64,000 nucleotides of DNA from Lepas anatifera (taxonomy: Eukaryota > Arthropoda > Thecostraca > Lepadidae): NCBI GenBank assembly GCA_034440635.1, contig JAOTON010002271.1:1860001-1924000 (forward strand). The letters run 5' to 3'. Position numbers and translations under genes: made by a program. Below the pieces are notes generated by a model. The model did no database searches. It saw only the letters and a program-made list of their open reading frames with translations, and was not told the origin of the DNA. Below, in pieces: positions 1 through 12,124 of this stretch (positions are counted from its first letter, which is position 1; every line of letters starts with the position of its first letter).

Positions 1-312
1 ACTCGGAGGGATACTGTAGAGTTACTGGAGGCTAGTACTAACTGGAGAGTGTATCCAGTGCGACCCCATTCAAAACATCTTCTTGAAATGAAAGCATCGA
101 TCTTGCCAAGTACAAACGTACTCTTACTTCATTACAAATAACAACCCTTTAAACGCCCTGGACTAGCACAATTCCGAATCATAGCAGACAGCATAGAAAG
201 TACATACATACAAACATTCCTCTGCTATGCGCATTGTGCCTTCCAGAGCAGTATGCAGCCTGGGCTCCAGCGCCACCGCACTGGCAGGTCCCAGACCTTT
301 CCAGGGGAGCGT
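1..312. other. No gene recognised
   Basis: Mixed-composition sequence with no convincing reading frame, RNA gene or repeat of its own. Its last 30 bases share loose similarity (CCAGACCTTTCCAGG-like) with the reverse strand near 3040, so the repeat described at 313-3011 may begin slightly earlier. Confidence 0.5.
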
Positions 313-353
313 CGCACATAGGCCCTAAATGCCTCCGTCCGTGGCCAATATTA

Positions 354-1889
354 CGAAAATGCAACTTTTTCTAAATCATTTCCTGAGCACATACACTGAT
401 AGAGAATTCTTCACTGCACTTGAAACAGGCATGGAAAACACAAACCGTGCTACGGAAGTCTTTGTAGAGTTGCTTGAAGTAAGCACTCGGGTGCGCCACC
501 CGCGGACCAGAGATCTGCAGCGAAAACTACGTACATTTCATTATGCTTAAAATCGACCATGAAAGCAAGAACAGGTCAAAGTATGGCAATACTACTGTTG
601 TGTGAGCCCTTTGCGATGGGTTTAGGTATAAAATAATGCAAAAATAGTTTTGACAACTATTTTATAGACCATTCTCTCAGTATTCTGCATATCTAAAAAA
701 CTGTTCGATTTACAAATACAAAGAGAGGGATTTAAAACTTGGCCAGCATCGGCCCAGCATAAGACTACCATCAAACGATTCCCCAGGATGTGCTCTACAA
801 GCGCAAGACAAAATATCGTGCGTCCACTTGCAGCCCCGTGCTCCAGATGACATATAATAACTCAGGTTGTGGCTCCAACCAGGCCGCTGCGGTGCTAACG
901 CAACGCCGTGGGCTACCGAATAGAGGCATGGACCGGCCAAGAATGAGCAATATGAGTTGACTATCAGAGAACAATGCTATAATAAATGCCTAGAAGTGCA
1001 GAAGTTAGTTTATACAATTTCAAAGCACTATAACCGTCTAAATTTGTGTATTGGCTGCTGTGTTGACTGTTATCCAAATACCCGGAGGGACTGCCGACAA
1101 CGAACCATTTATTGCATGAGAAATGTTCCTGCTAGGTATGTCAATCTCGGGATTGGGATCCCGCTATTTTCAAAAGCCTTAATCACGGGATTAAGCCTCT
1201 CGTGATCCGGGATTCGGACATTTATTATAACACCTTCAAGCAATGCCGGGACAGCAAAAAACGATACCTAGGAATCCTGTTTTGCTGCATATCACACGTT
1301 AAACCACATATGGTGAATACCAGTCATACCTTTTCATCCAAATGAACGGTCTCCGTAACCATCGGAGTTCCGAGGTGTCCTAGGGATGCAATCGGGAATC
1401 GAATTTCCTCGCCGTTCCCACTGTCATAAGCTGACGCAAGATGACGCTCGGGCTGCTCAGGTGACCTACGTCCCATAGTTGGCGATACCGCGATATCATA
1501 TGTAGCGGAGGGTGGGCGGGGGGAGAAACGTACTGACCTTCACGGACTGATATTCTGATATGCCTTGTTGAGGAAACACATGGTAGGGATATATTCTACC
1601 CCTTTCTTCTACTCTGCGTGTTAACACGCGCACTGGAGGGCCTCGGATACTCTCCGAACTATTTTTTCCGGGATGACCGGAGAACCGCTCGTAGCCAAAA
1701 CACGGGAATGGGTCGCATTTGAGAAAATTTAACAGCGCGTCGAATAGTGAAATAATTTTGAAAATTTGTCGAAAATTGTTTGATTTATAGGCTTCTAAAG
1801 TCCGACCTACCTTTTGAAATCGCCGCGACCGCGCAGTCGAACCGGTTTGCTTGCATTGGAGACCAAGTGGTGACGTCACAGTGTCATAT
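354..1889. other. No gene recognised
   Basis: Only short frames without family resemblance. The longest, a 127-codon minus-strand frame at 1496-1879, has no recognisable motif and no exon-like composition. Confidence 0.5.
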
Positions 1890-2410
1890 AGACGGGATTA
1901 TTTGTCAAGGTCACCTCACGTGAAGGTCGAGGTCAAAGTTCAAAGTCATACCAGCAATTTCAAGGTTATTGACTCCGGTGCTTTACGTGTCCCAGTCTGA
2001 CGTATATTATGCTGTGACGTCGTAGTAAAGGTAACCCAGGTGTAAGTTCAAGGTCAAAGATCAAGGTTAAAGATCATGGGTAAAGGTCAATCCTCCTTTC
2101 CAGCACAGGGTTTGCTATAGTGCTACTTTAAGTTTGCATAATAGGGAATATACCATATTGTGGCGTCATAGGTCGATGACCTTGAATGACCTAGACCTCA
2201 AAAATGAAGGAAAGATTCTTTGCGACACAACCTCTATGACCGTGGTCCGGCCTTAGCTAACTCTCGGCTTTTTCCACGCATTATCAGGGCATTTCCCAAA
2301 GGTCCCAAGCATGGCCAAAATTTGACCTTTATGACCTCGTTTGACCTTGACAATATAGACCTAGGTCAATGAAAATTAGTTATGATGTAGATCACCATAG
2401 CCAACCCCTA
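1890..2410 (+). repeat. AGGTCA-rich dispersed repeat, family AG2, copy 1
   Basis: A run of AGGTCA/TGACCT hexamers (for example near 1905, 1930, 2050, 2085 and 2185) spread over about 500 bp. The core, around a GGGAATATACCATATTGTGG stretch followed by GTCGATGACCTTGA, matches the reverse complement of 23041-23130 at clearly above-chance identity, so this is a dispersed element rather than a local expansion. Its ends are not resolved. It lies between the 41-bp inverted arms. Confidence 0.6.
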
Positions 2411-3011
2411 ATCGGCATTTCTTAAGCCTCTAAGTTTCCGATATCTCAGGGGCTTACCAGCTCCCCATCCTGTGCGCGTTAATGTCGGACCCCTCTCCAG
2501 TATGGTTGTTAATAATCACTCGAATGCCGGTTATAATAGAACATTCCCATGCAGAAAAAGTGTTACAGTTATACCAAAAAGCTGGCTTAGAAGAGAAAAA
2601 ACAAACTCAAATACACATTTATGATGCCTCCGTTTTGTTGTTCGTGGTGACGCTTATGAATTTATGGCAGACCAAGATTGCTGTATCGTTGTTCATGGAT
2701 TAAATGTTTATTGTTTGCAGTGTTTCAAACTACAATTCGGTCACAACTCATGGCGCCACGACAACATCTGCAAAATATTTTACGGACACCTCGGGCTGGA
2801 TTAAGTTGCTCCAAATGCCCCTCTTTTCACTGTCCTGATTACACCCATGTAAAATAAAACCTATATGTCGAATGCAAGTTTTATGCGCTGTTCAATTGTC
2901 TGTCAAATGAGCTCCTTTGATCAAAAATCGGGGGAATTTGCGGTATTGCGAAGGAGTTTTCCACGAAAAGTAATATTGGCCACGGACGGAGGCATTTAGG
3001 GCCTATGTGCG

Positions 3012-3907
3012 TCGGCGCGCGCCGCAGGGGCCTGGAAAGCCTGGAAACCGGGCCGACAGTGGGAATACGCGCCTGGACGGGGCGGGGTGGCGTGACGCGG
3101 TGGTGCGAAACCAACGGCACGGATAAACTCCTCTATTGTGGAAACTCTCAGATACTCGAACAGAAAAAGAGAAACTGCTCAACATTTGGATTTCATCAGG
3201 TTAGTGAGAGGGGGTTTCTGCGTCTGTCGCCGGTGTTGGGTATGGTTTGTGCTCTGCTTTAAATTCTGAGTCCGATTATTGGCTCATAAGAGACAACTGG
3301 AGAGCTGGACAATGAAAAAGAATAGGAGTTGTGCTAAGCACAACGCAGTCCGTTCCTGATGATGGTAATCGGTCGCATACAGGTACTGAGCTCAATTCAA
3401 GCTAAAAATATTCGGCCGCCATTTCGGTTCAATTCCTGGCAACAGCAGATCTACTCAGAACTTTCGGTGGGGAAGGTGCAACGGAACCAAAGCCATGAAA
3501 AAATGGTGTTTTTATTAGTCAGTTCGGCAAGACGGGAGTTTCAAGGGAATGCATTTTTCTCCTTGGTTTGCGAGTGATTCCTGGTTTGAAGAAAAATGTA
3601 ATAGCACATGACTCGACCGTTTTGTCCTAATGTTTCCATGTGACTTTAAAGAGAACACATAAGGCCATGACCGAAAGAAAAATAAACGGACACCACAACA
3701 ACTTTCGAGAAGGTTCATGAAAATTTCCAGAAACTCTTCCGCCTCTCTACCTAATAGTGTTAAGTGTTCTTGTTATTTCCCTTCTACTACTAAGGGACAA
3801 TCGGGCATTGACATGACTTCCAAACATGAAGATTATGGAAACGTGCCTGGGAGTCCAGTATAGGTCGATTTTCCATTACAAAAATTATCGTAGAATAATT
3901 TACCTTT
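3012..3907. other. No gene recognised
   Basis: The first 200 bases are GC-rich and read open in both directions over 60-85 codons, but there are no recognisable motifs. The rest is AT-rich without features. Confidence 0.45.
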
Positions 3908-4061
3908 CAGTGGCGGATCCAGGTCAACATTTCGGGGGGGGCTAGGGAGCTGGAGCCCTCCCCTGTAATTGCCTCGGATCAGCCTATGTACCTATGTATT
4001 AACTATAGGCACTCAGACATGGGGGGGTTTCGAGCCCCCTAGCCCCTTGTATCCGCCACTA
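3908..4061. mobile_element. hAT-like MITE, CAGTGGCGGAT family, copy 1
   Basis: A 154-bp element that begins CAGTGGCGGATCCAGG and ends TGTATCCGCCACTA, so the ends are inverted repeats. G-rich on one side and C-rich on the other, it can fold back almost completely. It shares its ends and the GGGGCTAGGG / AGCCCCCT blocks with the elements at 7786 and 9546. CAG-starting ends fit the hAT superfamily. The flanking octamers here are only weakly alike, so this copy is old. Confidence 0.75.
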
Positions 4062-7000
4062 TTATCAACCTTTGTATATTGAGAAGATATGATAATACAT
4101 TGTGACCTTTTTACTGAATGAACAATATCGAGTACCTACGCAAATGAAAACCAGCCTGTTCTTGTTAATACAAGCTGAAATGTTCTTCCCCAGTAATGCT
4201 CGCTAGAACAATGGGAATCACACTGCGTTGGCATCGGTAGTAAGAGCAATGCGGTAAATCATGGTGTCGGCATGAAAATATTAACTTGTATAAAATGGTA
4301 TATTCTAGACTCGCTGTGGTTGCATTTAGAACAGGTGAAGGCGAACAGGTGTCTATATGTAGCATGAATACAGGCATGATTGTAAGTCACGGACAATTTG
4401 TAAGATACATTATTTAGGTACCTTAAACAAAGGCTCATTTATGTCTGTACGCCCATAAATACAACACAAACAGGAACTTTGGTTTGTGCAAAAATTTACG
4501 CTTTTACGAATTGCCTCTTGCTTGCTTTTAACATTTAATACCATTTCAGTTTTTGTTTTGTGCCCAATTCAGCGATGTCGTCTTGCATAATGCATTTACC
4601 ATAAGTAATAGATTTGACTAGTCTCGCTTAATGACCTACTGCCCCGGTGAGGACGATGATCAAGAGGGGCTCTTCTGATGGTTGAAGTGCGTGAGGACCA
4701 CACGTGCTGCGTGACAAGGCTTAAATGACTTCAGCTTTTCGTTATTACTTTATTTTGTGGCATTGGAACCTGAGAGCCAATATCGCTATCTCCTTTCTAA
4801 TGGCTCAGGAGCTTAAGGTTTTCTACGCTTCAGCTGTTGCGATACCGGGGAATTTAGAATCAAGGGATAGATTGCGATATCGCATCCCATATCTCCCGGG
4901 CACAAGAAATAACATTTTAGGCGGTAGCTATGTGTTTAGCAACTAAATAAAGGGGAACAGAGTAGGAATCGAGGTATGTTTAATCACATTTCACCTCAGC
5001 TCTGCCGTGCCGATGGCTGGAACAGGGATTTGAAACTGTCAGAAAACTGGGACCAGGAAATCGGGTCGTACTTCCCAGGTCTAGATTTAAACATTAATGA
5101 GGTCAGCAGACAGGTGTCAAAGCTCTGAAGTACTTCTTCGATGCCAAATTCATACAGAATTGTGGCGCTAGTTTATGTGAGTACACCTTGCTGTGAAGGT
5201 TATTGCTTGTTTGACGGAACCAAACTGACCGAAATTAGCCGCAGTTTTCCTTGAATGTTGGACATTTGCACGATGACGTTTTTGCAGGTAAGTCATTTGC
5301 GCCGGAGTTCCAACTCAATGGATCTTCAAAAGAGAACTATTTACTCTTTGTTTGTATGTTTATTCATCCGCAGATAGATTCCAATTGCAGGTGAAGCATT
5401 TCAGTTGAAGCACGCGGCCATTTACGAGGTTTGAACACAAAAACGTTTCGGTGTTTAGCCATTGTAGTTCTTAATCAAATATTACGGTGGATGTATGGAA
5501 GATTTAGAAAACAGCATGCTAATGTTTCTCCTTCTCCATTAGGGCCACTCTCAGAAACCACACTTGTTCAATTAAAGGAGAATCGGCGTGGGTATTAAAT
5601 GATCCTCTCCACCGGCCAGATGGGACGCGGGCGGTGATTTCCCGCCGTTAGAATTGAACCCATGTTAATCCACGTTGCCCCACTTTGAAGACAGGTAATG
5701 AAGTCAGTAGGCCACTATGCCTCCTCTTATGAATTGAGCTGCAGCTTTTTAATGATGTGGAAACAATTTAGCGGACTCGACAAAACTAAATGGTTTGGCT
5801 CCTTTGGGTCCGTCCGGTTTCGGCTCGGCGGTTTGCAGCCGGGCGACCTTGCGCCCTTGCATCTCTCCCGGGAGAGAAACGCTTTACTTATAAGGTATAT
5901 TAAACACCACCTGGCAGTCAATTTTTACATTTTTACGTTTTTTAATTGACCTTAAGCATTATTTCTTTTAGAATTTTGCTCAGTTGTGATCGAGCTTCTG
6001 TTTCATCGAACCCAAAGCACTTGCATGCCAAGTTTCATAGATCTTAAACACTATCTAGTGGTGCCAACGGGTGACCGAATTTCCAACTGCCTTACCGTTT
6101 CTGCCATTTTTATTTACCGTCGAAGCTGGCTGTTTGTGGAATTAGACTCAGTGGTAATTATATACCCTTGTGTAGGTCTAAAAAAATCCGCAGGACATAT
6201 ATGATGCACTTTGGACAGCAGCCAAGCGTTCTGTCTATCGGATGCATCAGTTTATTTACGTTTTCGGAATATGTGAAAGGTTATGATAAAATTTGATATT
6301 CGGCATATATGGGTTTGGATTTGCGGCATGATTGACCATCAGTGGAGCAGATTCCACTCAGGTAACATAATACCTATGTTACAATTATGTCAGGTATATT
6401 TTCCACTGCTTCCACTTAGAGGTGAATTTCTGGAACTGAAGCATTATGTTTTGCCGGATTATGTCACAGTTTTTCTTTGCTTAAACATTAATTTTACTTT
6501 ATAAAGGAGCCTGTCAGAACTCGAGGATGAAAATAATGAGTAAAGAAGAGAACCATCATCATAGAACTACGCAATTTTCCTGCAGTCTCTATAAGCGAGA
6601 CGTGTAAGCACGTATCGACAAATATAAGACAAAAATGTGTGTTCGTCAGCCCGTCGGCTGACGAATGTTGTCCTTTGCAGAAGTCGATATTTCCTGAAAT
6701 ATGAAGACTGCATCCTACTTTCTCATCCATTTACCTGCATTTTTAGATACCTAAAAATTCCTGTATGAGGTCCGAACATCAGTTCCTAAAAGTAAAGACG
6801 AAAATAAACATCCCAAAAACTGAGATATGTGCAAAAATGATGGCAAAAAACCAACAGTTACATTTGAACACTTAAAGTTATCCTTTTTAATTCTGTTTAG
6901 GTTGAGTCCATCGACAGAACGGTAGACCCAGGCCTATCATCTATGGCTGAGCTATTTTCCATCCAATCGGACTTTGTCTTTCTGAGAATGGAGCAAAAAA

Positions 7001-7785
7001 CTGAAGAGCAACACGCCAAAAGATTAGTCCATGCCGAGATTTTTGCTATTCGGAACGATAAAAGACCTGTAGCTTCCACCGTGCAAGCGTTTCACGTTGA
7101 AACATCGTCAACGTATTTTCAAACGGAAACCGGGGCGGGCTGTAAGTAGGAAGCCCTCTACGAGTCGCTGAACAAACCATAGCCGTTGGCGGTCGGTCGG
7201 TGGGATGAGCTGTTGTTGCACAAGCGGCATTCCCAGCACGAAAGACGCCGCCTTGCAACACTGCCAATGAAGGCAGTACTCTTCCTTGGGAAACTATGAC
7301 AGTGATTTTTTTGTCCACAATCGGCTTAAACAATATCTGTTTTCGATTAAGATAAATGAGTATATGCCAGGACTAAGTGGCTACGTTCGTTTGATTTATG
7401 TCTCCATTTCTTTCCCAGGGCTTAAGCACCAGCTTTGTCTTAGTGAGCTGCCTGTCTGAGGCCAGACAAAAAAAACAAATTATGCCGACCATGTAACAAA
7501 ACATCTCGCGGGGAACCAGAGCGTTTAATATCTCCTCCCTGCTCATGCATTTCCTACGCAACTGAGAAGGCCACCTGTTGAGAGTGCATAACCTCTTCAA
7601 TACCATGCTACCAGAATCCGGGACTTGGCTACTGCCGCCGGGCGTCGAAGCAATTTCCTCTCCCGTTATATCCCGCAGGCCATTTTCTTCTGAGGAAACG
7701 TCCTTATAGCCGTTTTGTTCCCTTCCTCACCTCCCAAGCTGAAGGTCCAGATCCACCTCCATTTTCCTGTGTGATTGATAGAGAA
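4062..7785. other. 3.7 kb without a recognised gene
   Basis: AT-leaning unique-looking sequence. The frames of 60-95 codons show no family motifs. A weak tRNA-promoter-like GGTTCAATTCT box sits on the minus strand near 5660, without a convincing cloverleaf. No microsatellite, TIR or long repeat was noticed. Confidence 0.5.
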
Positions 7786-7942
7786 CAGTGGCGGATACAA
7801 AGGGGCTAGGGGGCTCAGCCCCCTCCCCCCAAATGTCAGAGTGATTATAGTAAATGTATAGGCAGAGACTGATCTGAGGCAATGGCTGGGGAAGCTAGAG
7901 CCCCTAGGCTCTCCCAGAAATGAAGTCCTGGATCCGCCACTG
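7786..7942. mobile_element. hAT-like MITE, CAGTGGCGGAT family, copy 2
   Basis: A 157-bp element starting CAGTGGCGGATACAAAGG and ending CCTGGATCCGCCACTG, giving near-perfect inverted ends. The flanking octamers ATAGAGAA and GCAGGGAA match at 5 of 8 positions, as expected for a decayed 8-bp hAT duplication. The interior carries the same GGGGCTAGGGGGCTCAGCC block as its relatives. Confidence 0.8.
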
Positions 7943-8866
7943 GCAGGGAATATGAACATGTTCCCATGCCTTTTATGAGTGCTCCGTTTTTCGATATTGC
8001 AGCTAAGGCACGCTCCACTGCTTCATCTCCGTTGCACCCTGCTGAGAGCTTACGACTAACCGCGTAAAATATCCTGCTCTGGCTTCAGTGAAAGAGCTTT
8101 TTGACCTCGCAGCTCGCGGTATAACGCAGACAATGCACGGCGTCTCCGTTTGCCGTTCACCTGACGTTTCCCACTATTTGAGCTGGCGCCGTAGCTGCGG
8201 TGTTTTTGCCGTTGCCATAGATAATTCAGACGGTAAGCGCCGGGGTTGGTAGCGCGGGGAACCTCGTTTCACACGCGACCTCCGGCCCGGTATCTATACA
8301 ATCACAAACAGCTGGGGTACAGCTCGCGCTATGAAATCGTCTAAAGCATTATGCTGAATATCTTACACATGAACATCTCACAGTGCATTCATTTTTTTGC
8401 GATAATTCCCAGTTTTTACAGTTATTGTGGTGAAGTACAATTTGAGGTACTACTTTTGGTGCTGCCGTCCTAGCGCTATAACCTGATGCTGGTCTCGGTT
8501 GAAATTTTTCCGTGACCAACTAGGTCTCTGCCGAAACGTTGTCGGGAGCACACGCATGTTGAACGGCGCAAATTGGATACCTACGTGTAGCCATGTTTGC
8601 TATAGTTATAATTTTATGCAGTTTTACTATATAGCGAAGGAGCGTTTCACATGTTTAGAAGGCAAATATGAGTTCCAATAGTGATGTACAAATTTCAAAC
8701 ATAAAATTTTCTACAATGAGTAGGCTTTTTCCATGGTATCAAATGCCCATAAAAGTCTAAATATTCACTCTCATACCCACAGTTGCCTTCAGAGAATCTC
8801 TAAATGTAGCAAATAAGCTAGTGATTTCATGCCTTCAAAATTTCACATTCTAAACCAAAACGAGTA
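7943..8866. other. No gene recognised
   Basis: Nothing beyond short frames. The sequence is locally GC-rich around 8100-8300 without a coding signature. Confidence 0.5.
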
Positions 8867-9316
8867 CCGCGACCACCTTACACCCTGCCGGGACCTTACT
8901 GGGACCAGTGCCGAGACCACCTTACACCCTGCCGGGACCTTACTGGGACCAGTGCCGAGACCACCTTATACCCTGCCGGGACCTTACTGGGACCAGTGCC
9001 GAGACCACCTTATACCCAGCCGGGACCTTACTGGGACCAGTACCGAGACCACCTTATACCCTGCCGGGACCTTACTGGGACCAGTGCCGAGACCACCTTA
9101 TACCCAGCCGGGACCTTACTGGGACCAGTACCGAGACCACCTTATACCCTGCCGGGACCTTACTGGGACCAGTGCCGGGACCATCTTGCGCCCTTTCCAG
9201 ACCTTGCCGGGATTAGTGCCGAGACCATCTTACACCCTGCCGAGACCTTACCGGGATTAGTGGCGAGACCATCTTACACCCTGCCGGGACCTTACCGGGA
9301 CCAGTGCCGAGCAGGA
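8867..9316. repeat. 44-bp minisatellite, about 10 copies
   Basis: Head-to-tail copies of a 44-bp unit built on GACCACCTTA, CCCTGCCGGGACC and TTACTGGGACCAGTGCC. Early copies are nearly identical; the last three diverge (CCATCTTAC, CCGGGATTAGT). Because 44 is not a multiple of three and the unit lacks stops on the plus strand, all three plus frames stay open for 100-140 codons. These frames are by-products, not genes. GGTCCC/GGGACC inverted blocks let each unit fold. Confidence 0.95.
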
Positions 9317-9365
9317 CAGCTGGACTGACAAGTTTCTTCTAAGCACGGGCGTTTGGACATGCCAG

Positions 9366-9537
9366 AGGTGTTTGGCTCAGTGGGTAGAACATCTGCCTCG
9401 AGTCACAGGCCCGTGGTCCAAGTTCGAGTGGGACCTTTAAATAGGTGTGACCCGGTCCCCGACACCGGTCCTAATAGAGCGGAATTGGCAACGTCGCATG
9501 TCTTTAGCAGTTGAAATATCATTAAATCCCAACAATG
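9366..9537 (+). mobile_element. Old SINE-I copy with tRNA-like head
   Basis: The head reads GGCTCAGTGGGTAGAAC (A box) and AAGTTCGAGTGG (B box). The tail, GCAACGTCGCATG followed by CATTAAATCCCAACA, is a diverged version of the tail in the copies at 11939 and 60570. The tRNA-like head differs from both. No clear target duplication remains. It is followed directly by the MITE at 9546. Confidence 0.6.
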
Positions 9538-9545
9538 ATGACGCG

Positions 9546-9746
9546 CAATGGCGGATAAAAAGGGGGCTTCCAAAAGGCAAAGGGGATTCGGGGGCTCAAG
9601 CCCCCTCAAAAAATGTCAGAGTGCCTGTGGTATCTAAATAGTCAGAGGCTGTTACGAGGTAATGCATTGCCTCGCCATTGCAATGGAGAGGAAGGATCGA
9701 GTCCCCTAGCCCCCTCCCCCAAAATGAGGTCCTGAATCCGCCGCTG
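9546..9746. mobile_element. hAT-like MITE, CAGTGGCGGAT family, copy 3
   Basis: A 201-bp element with ends CAATGGCGGATAAAA and TGAATCCGCCGCTG. The flanking octamers ATGACGCG (9538-9545) and TTGACGCA (9747-9754) agree at 6 of 8 positions, sharing TGACGC, which supports an 8-bp hAT-type target duplication. It is longer than its relatives because of an extra G-rich block near the left end. Confidence 0.8.
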
Positions 9747-9880
9747 TTGACGCAGCAAGTCCGCTATAGCTGAATTACCACGCATCGATACGGGGTCATG
9801 TAGCCATCCCCCAGGCTTTCCTTAGAGAGCCAGAAAACGGCGGCGTGGATCACCAGCGTACCAGCTATGCCTGTTGCATG

Positions 9881-9982
9881 GTCTTTTCTCAACTTGGCAC
9901 AAAATCCCAGGCCCAGGATATCTAAGATCACGTCTTTTCTCAACTTGACACAAAATCCTAAGCCCAGGATATCGAAGATCAC
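9881..9982. repeat. 51-bp tandem duplication
   Basis: 9881-9931 and 9932-9982 are adjacent copies of the same 51-bp sequence, both starting GTCTTTTCTCAACTTG and ending AAGATCAC, with about 5 differences. The length is a multiple of three, so the minus strand reads a repeated short peptide, but nothing else suggests coding. Confidence 0.9.
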
Positions 9983-10829
9983 GTCACCAGTTCAGATCAA
10001 ATGATATGACCTAACACACATTAAAAGGCACAGCAGTAAGAGCAGACTTTTCCAGAAACCTGTAGAGCTTGGAGGTCACAAAGCGCGGGAGATGATTAGC
10101 CGGATGCTCGGGCCCATTCAGAGTCTGGTGCTCGACTTGGCGGAAGCTCCGCCCCTGGCTAGCTCTCCACCAGCGTCAGATCCGGTTCAGAGTCTCGATC
10201 AGGCAGGATCGATGTTTTCCGGCGGACTTGTCAGAGAGTCACGTTACTGCACATACCCCGCTCATCACGCGGGCACGGCTCGTCGGAAGTTCATGGATAT
10301 GAGCTGTTCAGCGGATGGACTGATGGATTGCTACGCTTTATATTTTAACTAATAAAACAGCACGGGATGAAGGAGTTTTAAGAATCAGTTAGCTAGTGCA
10401 TTAGCGTTAGTCCCAATTCAAGAAAACTTGTCGAAATTCTTACAACATGAAATGCTTCTACTGAGTCGGTGGACAGGCCAAAAAGTATATCCAATGTATT
10501 GGCAATGATATGTGTTTTTGTCTTTGAATGACAGATAAGCCATGTAGATCTTGCGCATCCCTATGTCAAAAATTTTGGCAAAATCTGGAGATCACATGAA
10601 CTCTGCACATTGTCATAAGGATAGTTCAAGTTGATGGTGGTGAATCTGGCCGGTCCAGGCCTATCTTGCGATGGACATTTCACTTAGAAGATCTTCTAAG
10701 ACTCTTGTCCTTCTAAGAGCTTGACTCTTGTCCTGGCTCTAGGACAAGAGTCAGTGAACCGTTACGCCATATATTCCACTATTCACTGATGTCGCTTTAC
10801 AGGTTCGGCCGCACCCTGCTGTCATCCAC
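9983..10829. other. No gene; two short perfect inverted repeats
   Basis: No gene recognised. CTTAGAAGATCTTCTAAG at 10683-10700 is a perfect 18-bp palindrome. TGACTCTTGTCCT at 10722-10734 pairs perfectly with 10741-10753 across a 6-base loop. CTCTTGTCC also occurs at 10702-10710, so the arm sequence is present three times in 70 bp. Confidence 0.8.
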
Positions 10830-11851
10830 ATTAACCCTTGCCCCGGTGGCGGGTACGAGCCACTTCGCCCTGGTGGGGGCTAAAAGACCCCCCGATCTCA
10901 AAACTAAGAGAGCTGAAAAAGCGCAAAACGGCAATCGAAAGCTCTTTGAAATGATATCGAAATGCTTGGTTTTTTTTGTCAGGTCAATATCAAGGTCCCA
11001 GAGGTCAAATAGGTCAAATCGCTAATATGGGTGTACTAGAAACCTCTATATCTCGAGCTATGATAGCTGAACATTTTTTAACCATTCAAAGCTCTTGAGA
11101 TGGCTTTCTTAGTGGCATTTTTTGTGTAGGTAAGCCTAGGGGCTACGGTCACTAAATATTGGGCTATTTTGGGAATGTCCATGCCCCTGCATAAAGGCGT
11201 TTACTTTTTGCTAATAGCTCCAAACCAAACAAGATACAGCCATAGTTTTGACTTGCAATCCTCTCGTCAATACGAATCGAATGATATATGATATTGTATG
11301 CCAGGTAATTTAAGAATTTGACCTGACCAGGAAACGGTCTGACCCAACTTGACCTGGTATAGTCATGATGTATATCATTTGACTTCAGTGACTATACAAA
11401 CACTTTGGTGACAAAATAAAAGCTCTATCTTAGTTTATTCAAAATTTATAGCGAAAACACCAAAAATGCTTATTTGACCTAAGGTGACCTTTTAAAGACC
11501 ACAGTAAAATTTTGGTATGCTCAGAATGGGCTAGGGCAGTCGCCGATGTTTAGTTGATTCCATCCTACTTACTGGAAAGCTCATTTCGTGTTTTCCCATG
11601 CTTGTGATGGGGAGGTCATGCTTGCACATGACCTTAGGTCCCAATATCAAAATCCCGACAATGTTGTGCTTTGGTGGCCCATTGTGGTTGGTTTCCGTCG
11701 ATTACCCTTTTTGTTTGCGTCTAGTTTTTTGAGGTGGGTCCTCCTGCCTGGTGCCTCCTGTGCCTTGCAATTTTCGGAGATGTTGATGAGGAAGCTGCGT
11801 TTGGCGCTGGCGTTTTGGTCTTTGAACCGGGGGTAACCCCCACCGCTTAAA
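10830..11851. mobile_element. AGGTCA-rich TIR element, family AG1, copy A
   Basis: About 1.02 kb with diverged inverted ends: a left TTAAC...GGTGGCGGGTAC block, and a right end whose reverse complement reads TTTAAGCGGTGGGGG then TTACCCCC. The interior aligns in order with copy B at 18681: GAGCCAC.TTCGC near the left end, an AGGTCA cluster (10980-11020), a paired AATGATATA...TATATCATT segment (11279-11388), AAAATAAA.GCTCTATC, and TTTTCCCATG...ACCTTAGGTC. No transposase frame is visible, so it is non-autonomous. Confidence 0.75.
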
Positions 11852-11938
11852 CTACTGCATCGGCACTTGAGAGCATTCGATACAATTGTGGTGGCACCAT
11901 TGCAAGCATCGCTTTGGCCTGATCTCGGCATCGTTGTC

Positions 11939-12124
11939 GGAGGATGGGTGGCTTAGTGAACAGCGTGTCTGTCTGCTAAGCGATCGGTCCCGGGTTCAAG
12001 TCCCGGCAGAGCCTATGAATAAGTCGATCTGATCCCCCAAATCCCTTCCAACAGGGTGAGGGTTGGCGACGCCATATAACCTTGGCGGTTGGTGCGTCGT
12101 TAAACTCCAACAATTATTATATTA
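11939..12124 (+). mobile_element. SINE-I copy with perfect 14-bp target duplication
   Basis: A tRNA-derived SINE. The head carries an A box (GTGGCTTAGTGAAC) and a canonical B box (GGTTCAAGTCC); the CTGCTAA loop suggests a Ser-GCT-like ancestor, tentatively. The family tail reads GCGACGCCATAT...GGTTGGTGCGTCGTTAAA and ends in a short AT-rich stretch. TCGGCATCGTTGTC is present at both 11925-11938 and 12125-12138, a perfect 14-bp target duplication showing a recent insertion by target-primed reverse transcription. Confidence 0.95.

Larger units (their letters stand above)
313..3011. repeat. Perfect 41-bp inverted repeat pair, 2.6 kb apart
   Basis: Bases 313-353 and the reverse complement of 2971-3011 are identical over all 41 positions; the arm contains GGCCCTAAATGCCTCC. 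Weaker similarity continues outwards on both sides (CCAG.C.TTTCCAGG). The arrangement suits the terminal inverted repeats of a roughly 2.7-kb DNA element, but I see no transposase inside and no clear target-site duplication. Two independent insertions of a short repeat in opposite orientation would give the same picture. Confidence 0.6.

Noticed and set aside
1496..1879. 127-codon minus frame
   Set aside because: No motif, no exon signals; consistent with chance in a locally stop-poor stretch.
5560..5700. Minus-strand GGTTCAATTCT box resembling a tRNA B box
   Set aside because: No paired A box in the right place, no cloverleaf and no second copy.
8829..9328. Three overlapping plus-strand frames of 102-143 codons
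   Set aside because: They are readings of the 44-bp minisatellite in its three phases; no start context, motif or non-repeat sequence supports coding.
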